A stretch of DNA of 64,000 bases, taken from the NCBI RefSeq assembly GCF_003114855.1, contig NZ_BFBB01000008.1:806001-870000 (forward strand), read 5' to 3'. The notes beneath the pieces were generated by a model, which saw only the letters and a program-made list of their open reading frames with translations, searched no databases and was not told the origin of the DNA. The DNA comes from Leptospira ryugenii (GTDB lineage Bacteria > Spirochaetota > Leptospiria > Leptospirales > Leptospiraceae). Shown piece by piece: positions 44,272 through 52,468 of this stretch (position 1 is the first letter of the stretch; each line of letters starts with the position of its first letter). A program made the position numbers and the translations under genes.

Positions 44272-45636
44272 ATGAATGCCATTAAAGATAATAAAAAAAC
44301 TCTACTAAGATATGTAGGTTTAGAGGAACTTGCTTCCCACGGCCCGCGAGGGATTCTTGCCTTTTGGACCATTTTGGGTATGGCTTTCTTTTTGTTTGGT
44401 GATCAAAACCTGATCGCACCTAACATGAAAAATATAGCTAATTCATTTGGGATTATTGACCAAAAAGAGATCGATTGGAAGATGGGTGGGCTCATACCAA
44501 TTTTGTTTTTTATCTTGGGAGGAACAGTCTCACTCTCGATGGGTTACCTTTCTCAAACCATCTCCAGAAAATCGTTATTATTGGTAACCGTACTACTAGG
44601 CGAGATCCCTTGTTTTCTCACAGCTTACAGTTCCACTTATAATGAGTTTCTATTATTACGAACCCTTTGTGGCTTCGGACTTGGAGGTATTTTCCCTATT
44701 TTGTTTAGTTTGATTGGGGATTACTTTAGCTCCCAATCTAGAGCTGTAGCTACTGGCTTTGTGTCGCTTGCTATGGGTTTAGGAATTGGTGTGGGGCAAT
44801 TGATGGGAGGGATTTTAGGAGAAGGTGACCCAATCAACGGATGGCGTCAGTCGTTTATCTACATGTCCGTGCCTTCCTTTTTCTTTGCTTTAATTTATCT
44901 TTTGTTTTGTAGGGAGCCAAAACGTGGAGGAGCAGAAGATATCCAATCTCCTGATGAACTCTCTCATAGAATTTCTTTAAAAGACTTCAAGATCCTTTTT
45001 CAAAACAAAACCAATTTAGGGATTTTTTTGCAAGGTTTACCTGGTTGTATACCTTGGGGTGTATTCTTTGTCTATTTAGTTGATTACTATGAAAACGTTT
45101 ATGGATTTGGAAAGGCTGAAGCATCTGGTTTGGTGACTTTTGCTGCCATCGGTGTATTCATAGGAACATTTTTTGGGGGTGTGCTTGGGCAATGGTTATA
45201 CAATAAAAATAAAAAATGGCAACCTATCCTGTGTATGGTGACAACATTTATTGGAGTTTTGCCAGCTATTTATCTTTTGTATGCGCAAGGACTTATCGAA
45301 TATAAAGCAATCTTCTTGGTCTTAAATGTATTCACTGGGGTATTAATTTCGATTACCGGAGCCAATGTAAGGGCAGTGCTGTTGAATGTGAATGTTCCTA
45401 AGTCGAGAAGTGCAATCTTTTCGATCTATAATTTAACAGACGATCTAGGCAAAGGCTTGGGACCTGCCATCTCTGCAATCATCTTAGGTTCTACAACAGA
45501 TAGAGGATTCGCTCTATCTATTTCAATCCTCTTTTGGATTCCATGTGCCTTGGCCTGGATCATTATTATACGCAATTATGAAAATGATGAAGCAAAGATG
45601 AGAAAGCAGTGGGAGCTTGAAGTAAAAGGAGCTTAA
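44272..45636 (+). CDS. MFS transporter (Spinster-like)
   Basis: The 454-residue product has 12 TM segments. LRTLCGFGLGGIFPILFSLIGDYFSSQSRAVATGFVSLAMGLGIGVGQLMGG is the loop 4-5 region, and RSAIFSIYNLTDDLGKGLGPAISAIILG belongs to helix 10-11. Residue pattern and length resemble the Spinster/sphingolipid-transporter-like branch of MFS rather than sugar or drug exporters. The substrate is unknown. It is in an operon with an upstream type I membrane protein (14-base gap) and downstream mtnC (TAATG overlap). Confidence 0.8.
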   Translation: MNAIKDNKKTLLRYVGLEELASHGPRGILAFWTILGMAFFLFGDQNLIAPNMKNIANSFGIIDQKEIDWKMGGLIPILFFILGGTVSLSMGYLSQTISRKSLLLVTVLLGEIPCFLTAYSSTYNEFLLLRTLCGFGLGGIFPILFSLIGDYFSSQSRAVATGFVSLAMGLGIGVGQLMGGILGEGDPINGWRQSFIYMSVPSFFFALIYLLFCREPKRGGAEDIQSPDELSHRISLKDFKILFQNKTNLGIFLQGLPGCIPWGVFFVYLVDYYENVYGFGKAEASGLVTFAAIGVFIGTFFGGVLGQWLYNKNKKWQPILCMVTTFIGVLPAIYLLYAQGLIEYKAIFLVLNVFTGVLISITGANVRAVLLNVNVPKSRSAIFSIYNLTDDLGKGLGPAISAIILGSTTDRGFALSISILFWIPCALAWIIIIRNYENDEAKMRKQWELEVKGA

Positions 45637-46364
45637 TGATGCCGAACTTTTTGTTAGACATCGAAGGGACGACCACTCCAATTTCGTTTGTTCACCAAAT
45701 ATTGTTTCCATACTCCAGAGACAGGATGGCAGAGTTTCTCGCAAACCAGACATTAGATGTCTTGGAGTTTACACAAATCAAACAAGAATTTGAGAAAGAT
45801 GTATTTCTTGCTGATCCCGAATTCTTAAAGGCTTTTCCAAACACAATTTCGATTACCAGAAACGATTTGCCAGCTTATCTTTGTTATCTGATTGACCGGG
45901 ATAGAAAATTTGGTCCTTTGAAGCGCATACAAGGTGAAATTTGGAAAAAAGGCTACGAGGCGGGTGAGATCAAAAGTCAATTATTCGAAGACGTACCAGA
46001 GTTTTTAAAAAAAGCAAAAGAATCTAAAATCTCTTGCTATGTATATTCCTCTGGTAGCGTGGAGGCACAAAAATTAATTTATCAATATTCTACGTTTGGA
46101 GACCTTCGTGAATACTTTCAAGGTTACTTTGATACTGCCATGGGTGGAAAACGAGAAAGGCAAAGTTATCAAAATATAGCCCACCAGATTGAAGCAGATC
46201 CAGAAACATTCATTTTCTTTACTGATATTGTTGAAGAAGCGGAGGCTGCAAGTCTTGCTGGAATGCGAGCGGTGGTGTTAGATCGCCCTGGAAACACAGT
46301 CCAAAAGGCGCATTCTTTTACAGTCAAAAAAGATTTGAAGACGATCGATGATCTGAACTTTTAA
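45636..46364 (+). CDS. mtnC: Acireductone synthase / enolase-phosphatase E1
   Basis: The 242-residue product is HAD-superfamily MtnC: LLDIEGTTTPISFVHQILFPYSR with the nucleophile Asp at residue 8 (DxEGTT is diagnostic), VYSSGSVEAQK as motif II, FQGYFDTAMGGKRERQSYQNIA with the motif III Lys, and FFTDIVEEAEAASLAGMRAVVL as motif IV. It enolises and dephosphorylates 2,3-diketo-5-methylthiopentyl-1-phosphate in methionine salvage, acting as one bifunctional enzyme. The first ATG overlaps the stop of the MFS gene, and a second in-frame ATG follows immediately. Other mtn genes are absent nearby, though metK lies about 9 kb upstream. Confidence 0.93.
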   Translation: MMPNFLLDIEGTTTPISFVHQILFPYSRDRMAEFLANQTLDVLEFTQIKQEFEKDVFLADPEFLKAFPNTISITRNDLPAYLCYLIDRDRKFGPLKRIQGEIWKKGYEAGEIKSQLFEDVPEFLKKAKESKISCYVYSSGSVEAQKLIYQYSTFGDLREYFQGYFDTAMGGKRERQSYQNIAHQIEADPETFIFFTDIVEEAEAASLAGMRAVVLDRPGNTVQKAHSFTVKKDLKTIDDLNF

Positions 46365-46367
46365 ATT

Positions 46368-48377
46368 TTATTTTTTCTTTTTGGGAAATTTGATTTCGAT
46401 TGTTTTCATTTTATCATAAATTCTTTTAATTGTCACTCTCCAGTCTTCTTTGTTTGACTTTCCTTTCACTGGTTCAAGACGGCTAGTAGGAATCGATGGA
46501 TTGAGATTGATTTCTTTGTTTTGCATTAAGGGAGCTATGGCAGAGATGCCCAAATCAATCTTTAGGTATTTCTTTTTGATAATTTTAAAATCGATTTTTG
46601 CATCTAATAATCTCACGATCTCAAGTATTATTGCCCATTTCACTTTGTTCGGGGTAAGTGTTTCGTAATTGGCTATTAAATCGTTGTACAATCGATAGGT
46701 GACTTTGGGGTTGGAGTGAAACAACAAAAACCGAAAGTGTACATTTCCTTTTAGGTCTTGAGTTATGATCAAATCATTATGTGAAAATTCTCCAAATGGA
46801 GGAAAATCCACCAGACGAATCACGATTGAATTCACCAAATCAAGACTGTTATAAATTTCTGTCTCAGGGTGAACCTTGATAGAGTATGTAATTTTTTCGT
46901 CGGGGATAACGTCATGAATAAAGCTAACAAAGTTTACTTGGTCTTTAAACGGAACTTCTTTCATCACTTCCAATCTAGAAAGTTCTATGATATCATCCAT
47001 AATGGTATCGATGGATGAATGAACATTTTTTAATTCTTTAATGATAGCCTTTTCTTTGGATTTTTCGGAGACTTCTCTGAACTGCTGAAGTTTCTCTTTC
47101 ATAATCGTAAGTGGCTGGCTGATCATCGCATCCATATAGAAAAATATTTTTTCCCTGAGTGAGTCTGCTTCTTTCAATCGATCAAATCGTGAAAGTAACT
47201 TTCGTTTCATGATCAGGAACTGAAATCTCAGTGCCAAAGTCATGGATAAAAGATAAAACAAGAAACTCGTTTCAAGCGAAGAAAGTGCGTTTAAGTAACC
47301 TCGTTCGATGGCAACTTCTTTTACAATAGCGTAAAACAAATAGGCGAGAGCAATTAGGTGGATCCATGCCCCACGTTTCTCTTCTTTGAGTTTTTTAATG
47401 GTAAGATAGATCGCATAAGATACAATCAGGAATAAATGAATGTCCCAGTAACCGATGAAGTTGTACCAAAAAACTGGCCTCGGAATAATTGCGAATACTA
47501 AGATAAAAAGGAACTGTAAACCCAGGTAAATTAATTGCAGACGGAAAATCTTGATTTCAAAAAAATCTTGAATGAATTTTATAAAAGCATAGGGCAGTAC
47601 TAAGAGAAATCCATATTCAATGAGTTTAAAAGCAGTAAAATAATCCCCTATGAAAAAGCGCGCCTCATTTCTGGACAATTCGAAGGCAGAAAAAATGAGA
47701 GCAAGGATTGCAAAACTCTTGTACTCTTTTTTGTCTCTCATTTTGAAAAAATTGATAAAAAAGAAGAGAGCGATAAATAAATAAAATCCTACAAAAATAA
47801 GTTCGACTAAGGACTGATAGTTGAGTCCTTCAATTGCCTCTTGGTAAGTCAAAATTCTAACAGGACCTGAAATGACTCCTGCAGACGTGCTTAAATCCGA
47901 ATCAATTTTGATAACGAGAACATTTTCTCCCTCCAAAATAAGGTTATGAGGGATAGGGTAGATACGCGGCCGACCGAAAGAATATTCCTTTGGATTTTGC
48001 CCGAAAGGAGAATTGTTTTTCCCAACGAGAACACCATTAATAAAAACTTCATCATTTTGGTAGGTTCTACCCAGTTGAACTGCCAAAGAAGTATCATGTT
48101 GCTCTTTGGTTACTTCAAAAGATTTTCTTAGCCAAATAGGCCCACGATAGGATCGATTTAGATTACGTAAGTTTCCCGGAACAGATGTTAGTTCTAAAGA
48201 GTTAAAGTTAAACTCATTGTTTAAGATTTCGGAAGATGGGTCAAAGAGTACACCCCAATCTTCACCTTCTAAATTGACTACGACAGATTTTTGGTCTATT
48301 GTCCGAGTACAAGAGAAAACAAATGTAAGTGAAATAAACAGAAGAAGAAAAATATTCTTTGAAGATAAGGCTTTCAT
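46368..48377 (-). CDS. 7TM-DISM lipoprotein, degenerate histidine kinase
   Basis: The 669-residue product has lipobox VFSC (C23), a 7TMR-DISM jelly roll (about 30-175, GPIWLRKSFEV...DEVFINGVLVG), seven TM helices (about 187-390), then a cytoplasmic region that follows the histidine-kinase plan but lacks its chemistry. Where K..F...SHELRTPL should be, the sequence is REKIFFYMDAMISQPLTIM; there is no His between residues 400 and 452. The C-terminal ATPase remnant has no N-box NxxxNA and no DxGxG. It overlaps the preceding kinase-like gene by four bases (ATGA). It is probably a non-catalytic partner of that protein rather than an enzyme. Confidence 0.85.
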   Translation of the reverse strand: MKALSSKNIFLLLFISLTFVFSCTRTIDQKSVVVNLEGEDWGVLFDPSSEILNNEFNFNSLELTSVPGNLRNLNRSYRGPIWLRKSFEVTKEQHDTSLAVQLGRTYQNDEVFINGVLVGKNNSPFGQNPKEYSFGRPRIYPIPHNLILEGENVLVIKIDSDLSTSAGVISGPVRILTYQEAIEGLNYQSLVELIFVGFYLFIALFFFINFFKMRDKKEYKSFAILALIFSAFELSRNEARFFIGDYFTAFKLIEYGFLLVLPYAFIKFIQDFFEIKIFRLQLIYLGLQFLFILVFAIIPRPVFWYNFIGYWDIHLFLIVSYAIYLTIKKLKEEKRGAWIHLIALAYLFYAIVKEVAIERGYLNALSSLETSFLFYLLSMTLALRFQFLIMKRKLLSRFDRLKEADSLREKIFFYMDAMISQPLTIMKEKLQQFREVSEKSKEKAIIKELKNVHSSIDTIMDDIIELSRLEVMKEVPFKDQVNFVSFIHDVIPDEKITYSIKVHPETEIYNSLDLVNSIVIRLVDFPPFGEFSHNDLIITQDLKGNVHFRFLLFHSNPKVTYRLYNDLIANYETLTPNKVKWAIILEIVRLLDAKIDFKIIKKKYLKIDLGISAIAPLMQNKEINLNPSIPTSRLEPVKGKSNKEDWRVTIKRIYDKMKTIEIKFPKKKK

Positions 48378-50338
48378 TTTTTAAGCCCTTTCTCTGGGAA
48401 TTTTATGATAAACTTTGCGCCCATTCCTTCTGCCGATTTTAATTGAACAGATCCACCTAAAAATTCAGCGGTTGCTTGTACCAAAGTAAGGCCGATCCCT
48501 GCACCTGGAATTTCACTTTTGCTCTCTTTATATCCTCTTACAAACTTTTGAAAGATTGTTTCCATTTCAATTTGGCTCATTCCCAATCCTTCATCCGCGA
48601 CAATCAAATGATAGATTCCATTTTGTAAGTAAAATTCAATGCCAATTTCTGTTTTGATATCTGTATAAATATAAGCATTTTCTACAAGGTTTCTCACCAT
48701 GACGAAAAGTAAATCAGAGGAAAGGTTTACCTCTAAATCTTTTGGTCTCACATCGATAGTCACATTCTTTCTTCTTTGGCCTAAATGATTTTCAATGGAG
48801 GAGACACAATCAGAGATGAGTTTATAAACTCCAAACTGAGATAGTGTAATCTGATATGTCTTTTCTTCTAACTGTTTCAGTAGAAGGGCTTCTTCAACCA
48901 TATAGCCCATATAAGAAATATGATCTTCGGCCTGTTTGACGATATCATCTGTAGACATTACGCTTACGTTTGAAGTATTCTTTTTTGATTTGGTTTTCTT
49001 TGCCGGGGCAGCTTTGGATGGATTGGAAATTTTTTCGATGGCTAGATTGATTTTCTCCATGCCAGATTTGAACTCAGTCGAGAGGTTTAGCAAAAATCCT
49101 GTCTTAACTCTCTCCATCTGGATAAGTTCTTTCTCTTGTTCAATGAAATTTCGCAAACCTAAGACCATGTCATTTGATAGCTGCACACTGATCATGACCA
49201 AAAAAAGTAAAAAGCCTAAATAAATTGTACTTGGAGAAGTAATGATTTCCAGTGCAGACAAACTATCAATCAAGATGGTAGGTAGTAGGCATGCAAGCCC
49301 GATCAAGATAAACCGAAGTTTTATGATCATCTCCTTTCCGTATCGAATGAAGAGATAAGAAGCGAGTCCGACTGCAACAGGAAGTGCATAGTTGAAAAGA
49401 GCAATCACAAGAATCCATGATTTAGGCGTACGGAAAAATAAAGTGACTACAAATAGTACTGCTAAGTATACTTCATAGCCCAGGAGAACTAAATTTCTTT
49501 TTACTTTAAGGTATTGGTGAAGAAAGTTTAAAAAAAATGAAGGCAGACAAATTAAAAGTAATAACTCTACAACGTAGGAGTTTGTGAAACTTTCAAACAT
49601 GATATTTCTATGTTGGGTTCTAATTAAAACATAGAAGCCTATGAAAATCGAAAATAGCGCAAAAAAGAAATTCTCGCCGGTTCGCCCCCTAACAATCGAT
49701 CCAACTAAGAAATATATTCCCATAAATATAAAAACATAACCACAGACCATGGGAAAAATCTCTGCTGTAAACACAGAATTTCTAAGCTCTTTTTCATGGT
49801 AGATAACTGGTGCTTCTTTGAGTCCGTTCAAATTTGTGGCAGCATAAATCCGGAGAGCAATGGTATTGACTCCAGCTTTGAGTAAATGTGAGGGAAGGGA
49901 ATAGATTCTTACTTTTTGAAAATCAACTTCTAGTTTAGGAATGACGGTTCCTGTTTGGTCAACTAATGTACCGTTCAAATAAAATTCGTCAATGTCTCGG
50001 ATTCTTCCAAATTTAATCGCAACGGGTTCGACAGGTTCTGGTAAATTTTCTGGTAAAACAAATGTACATCGATACCAATGATATCCTGTTAGGTTTTCCG
50101 TCTTGGAGATTCCATAATCAGGAACAGAACGTTTTAACCAAAAGGTTTCCTCTACTACTTCATCTCGCCAATCTAAATTGTCGCCTTTTCGAAATTGCCA
50201 ATCAGTTGATAACTTGATCGGTTTATCCCAAGAACCTATGAATGTACCACAAGCCTCGGCCGAAAGATTTGTAGGTAAAAAAATAGAAAATAGCAAAGCA
50301 AAAAAGCTCGCATGGAGTGGAGAGAAACGTCGGATCAT
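48374..50338 (-). CDS. 7TM-DISM sensor with HATPase domain but no phosphoacceptor His
   Basis: The 654-residue product has a signal peptide (cleaved near LSA-EAC, residues 25-28), a 7TMR-DISM extracellular domain (about 35-185), seven TM helices (about 195-390), a dimerisation-like region and an intact ATPase domain: N-box MVRNLVENAYIYT (N550, N554), G1 DEGLG (582-586), F-box FQKFVRG and G2 GAGIGL (612-617). The DHp motif reads KTGFLLNLSTEFKSGM, with Thr421 exactly where the phosphorylated His belongs, and a Lys-rich insert (AAPAKKTKSKK) follows. It overlaps fliH by four bases upstream and the second 7TM-DISM gene by four bases downstream. Confidence 0.88.
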   Translation of the reverse strand: MIRRFSPLHASFFALLFSIFLPTNLSAEACGTFIGSWDKPIKLSTDWQFRKGDNLDWRDEVVEETFWLKRSVPDYGISKTENLTGYHWYRCTFVLPENLPEPVEPVAIKFGRIRDIDEFYLNGTLVDQTGTVIPKLEVDFQKVRIYSLPSHLLKAGVNTIALRIYAATNLNGLKEAPVIYHEKELRNSVFTAEIFPMVCGYVFIFMGIYFLVGSIVRGRTGENFFFALFSIFIGFYVLIRTQHRNIMFESFTNSYVVELLLLICLPSFFLNFLHQYLKVKRNLVLLGYEVYLAVLFVVTLFFRTPKSWILVIALFNYALPVAVGLASYLFIRYGKEMIIKLRFILIGLACLLPTILIDSLSALEIITSPSTIYLGFLLFLVMISVQLSNDMVLGLRNFIEQEKELIQMERVKTGFLLNLSTEFKSGMEKINLAIEKISNPSKAAPAKKTKSKKNTSNVSVMSTDDIVKQAEDHISYMGYMVEEALLLKQLEEKTYQITLSQFGVYKLISDCVSSIENHLGQRRKNVTIDVRPKDLEVNLSSDLLFVMVRNLVENAYIYTDIKTEIGIEFYLQNGIYHLIVADEGLGMSQIEMETIFQKFVRGYKESKSEIPGAGIGLTLVQATAEFLGGSVQLKSAEGMGAKFIIKFPEKGLKK

Positions 50339-51258
50339 ATTGGTTCGACGTTTCTTATCGCTTCTTCGATTTCTTTGAGCTGAGTTGAAATACGAGCATC
50401 AATTGCACCAACATCTGTTTCAATGATGACACCACCTCGGTCAACTCTTGAATCTTCATAGATATTGACTTTTCTGAGAGATTCCATTAATTTGATCAAC
50501 TCGTCTTTATGGGCAGTCGTAAGTTCTAGGTCAGCAAAGTTAACTCTGATATCAATACGATCTCTATCTTTGATTCGTTTCATTGCTTCTCTAATGTTAT
50601 TCAATACGATTTCTTTTCGCTCTATGATCTCATCTTTGATTACTTTTCTCGCAATCACTAGAATCATCTCAACCATTTGTTTTTCGGAGGCAGCAATCAT
50701 TTCTTCTCGGATATCAATCGCTTTACCGATGATAGTTCCCAATCGGTCAATCAATCGTTTGACTTCACCTTGGCCTTTTTTAAATCCTACTTCTCGACCG
50801 GCATCATATCCTTTCTGGTATGCTTCATGTTCAATTTCAGCCTGTTTCATTTCGGCTTCTTTGATCATCCGCTCTACTTCCATTTTTGCGCGATCTAAGA
50901 TCTGTTCTGCTTTTGCGCGGCCTGAGTCTTCTTCTAATTTGATTTTTTCTTTGGAGTCCTGAATCATTTGGAAGGCTTTGGTTCGGCCTTCTTCTTCTAT
51001 TTCCTTGGCTTGTTTTCTGGCATCTTCAAGGAGCTGTCGGACTTGTTCTTCTGTTTCTTGGCGGTAGCGAGAGAGTTCTGCTTCAATCTCTTCGATAGAA
51101 GGACCCTGGTATTGTTCGATGATATTTCCTTCTTGGTCTATCTCGAAATCATCTTGCTCATCGGATTTATGGAACTTTTTGTACTTATCTGGAACTTGTA
51201 TTTCAACTTCTTCCTGTAAGTCGGCAATCTGAATGGGTTTGAAAACTAACTTTGCCAT
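50335..51258 (-). CDS. fliH: Flagellar assembly protein FliH
   Basis: The 307-residue product has a short conserved N-terminus (LVFKPIQIADLQEEVEIQVPDKY), a long charged coiled coil (about 65-165) and a C-terminal FliH/V-ATPase-E-like domain: EAYQKGYDAGREVGFKKGQGEVKRLIDRLGTIIGKAIDIREEMIAASEKQMVEMILVIARKVIKDE, then the conserved RVDRGGVIIETDVGAIDARISTQLKEIEEAI end. FliH is the stator that regulates the export ATPase FliI and docks it at the flagellar base. FliI is not in the window. It starts five bases after the FliG-like stop, and its last four bases contain the start of the 7TM-DISM gene. Confidence 0.92.
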   Translation of the reverse strand: MAKLVFKPIQIADLQEEVEIQVPDKYKKFHKSDEQDDFEIDQEGNIIEQYQGPSIEEIEAELSRYRQETEEQVRQLLEDARKQAKEIEEEGRTKAFQMIQDSKEKIKLEEDSGRAKAEQILDRAKMEVERMIKEAEMKQAEIEHEAYQKGYDAGREVGFKKGQGEVKRLIDRLGTIIGKAIDIREEMIAASEKQMVEMILVIARKVIKDEIIERKEIVLNNIREAMKRIKDRDRIDIRVNFADLELTTAHKDELIKLMESLRKVNIYEDSRVDRGGVIIETDVGAIDARISTQLKEIEEAIRNVEPI

Positions 51259-51262
51259 ATCC

Positions 51263-52285
51263 TTACTTCAATCTCCATAATTTCAATTTACCGGTTTCGA
51301 TCTCATCTCTCAATCGATCTAGGATCCCTTTTTGAGCTTCTTCTATTTCCAACAAAGAAACAGGCCCAAGTGAATCCCACTCCAATCGGATTTCTTTTAC
51401 GAGCCATGCTTCCAAATGCTCAAATATAGAATCCTTAAATGAAGTTTCAACCCCCTTTAAGGCGCAAGCAATGACAAGCGGATGGATCTCTGAAAAAAAT
51501 CGAGTCAAACTTGTCCTGCCCAAAAGAAGGAGATCTTCCAGACGGTAATAATGTTCTATTATAGTTTCGGCAAATGCGGGGCTTTTTTTCTGTAATCGTT
51601 CGATTAAATTTTGCGAATGTTCCCAAGGAAGACGACTAAGAAGGTCCCCTGCCGTTTTTGCCTTCCGGTTCCGGATCTTGCCAACGGGTGTTTTTTGTTC
51701 GATTAGCGCAGATTTAAATTGGTAGAAACGGCTCATTTCGTCGCGTTCTCGTTCGGAATGGTAATCTATATGAGCAAGGGAAAGGATGATCTCCTCTCGG
51801 ACAGAATCCGGGTATTCGACCAGGATCTCAGAGGCCATTTCTGGTTCCGCAAAGGCTAAAATCCTCGCGATCACCTGAGGGGATTCATCCAAAGCCAAGG
51901 CAGAGAGCTCGGCTTGGCTGAGGTTTGCGATCGTTTCCCAAGCTGAACTCTGTTTTTCCTTCTCTTCTTGCCATACCGATTCCAAAAAATCGGCTATGGG
52001 AGCTGCTCCCGAATCGCCATAAAGGGAAAATTCTTTGTCATTGATGGGAACGGAGAGGGTTTTTGGTGCTTGGGCTGGGGGTTTTCGTTTTTGTAAGAAT
52101 TGTGTGAAGGATAGTAAGAGGGATCGTTCTTCCTTGGCACTTGGCTCTCGGCGGTTTTTTTCTACCGTTTCGAGGAGTTTTTCAATTTCCTGATTGCTCA
52201 GGTGTTCGAAGACTTCATCGGGCAGGTAGGGGCCTAAGATTTGGTAGGCCATGGCGGCTTTGTTTTTTCCCTGCTCTGCCTTCAT
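51263..52285 (-). CDS. FliG paralogue with altered torque helix
   Basis: The 340-residue product has FliG middle-domain pattern at about 130-175 (LDESPQVIARILAFAEPEMASEILVEYPDSVREEIILSLAHID) and FliG C-terminal pattern at about 240-335 (LEDLLLLGRTSLTRFFSEIHPLVIACALKGVE...LGPVSLLEIEEAQKGILDRL). Residues 1-110 are not FliG-like in an obvious way. In E. coli FliG the torque helix begins LLDDRSIQ with the key Asp288 and Asp289; here the same position reads LLGRTSLT (G256, R257, T258), so the charged pair is lost. No fliF lies upstream. It is probably a second, non-torque FliG of the kind spirochaetes carry (inference). Confidence 0.75.
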   Translation of the reverse strand: MKAEQGKNKAAMAYQILGPYLPDEVFEHLSNQEIEKLLETVEKNRREPSAKEERSLLLSFTQFLQKRKPPAQAPKTLSVPINDKEFSLYGDSGAAPIADFLESVWQEEKEKQSSAWETIANLSQAELSALALDESPQVIARILAFAEPEMASEILVEYPDSVREEIILSLAHIDYHSERERDEMSRFYQFKSALIEQKTPVGKIRNRKAKTAGDLLSRLPWEHSQNLIERLQKKSPAFAETIIEHYYRLEDLLLLGRTSLTRFFSEIHPLVIACALKGVETSFKDSIFEHLEAWLVKEIRLEWDSLGPVSLLEIEEAQKGILDRLRDEIETGKLKLWRLK

Positions 52286-52468
52286 TTGCTAGACATAATA
52301 CGGAATCTTTCTCCCTCGTACAAATCAATTTTTTTCTTTTTCCTTCGGAACATTACTTTTTCCAAGGCCGGGAAGACTTGGTAGTTTCTTTCATTCTAAA
52401 TGTGACAGGACAAAAAAATTCTTGTCAAACTTGTGTAAATGAACGAGAGTCAGTAATGGGAGCCGGAA

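Noticed and set aside
50465..50962. 165-residue plus-strand frame opposite fliH
   Set aside because: Ser/Ile-rich shadow of the charged coiled coil of FliH.
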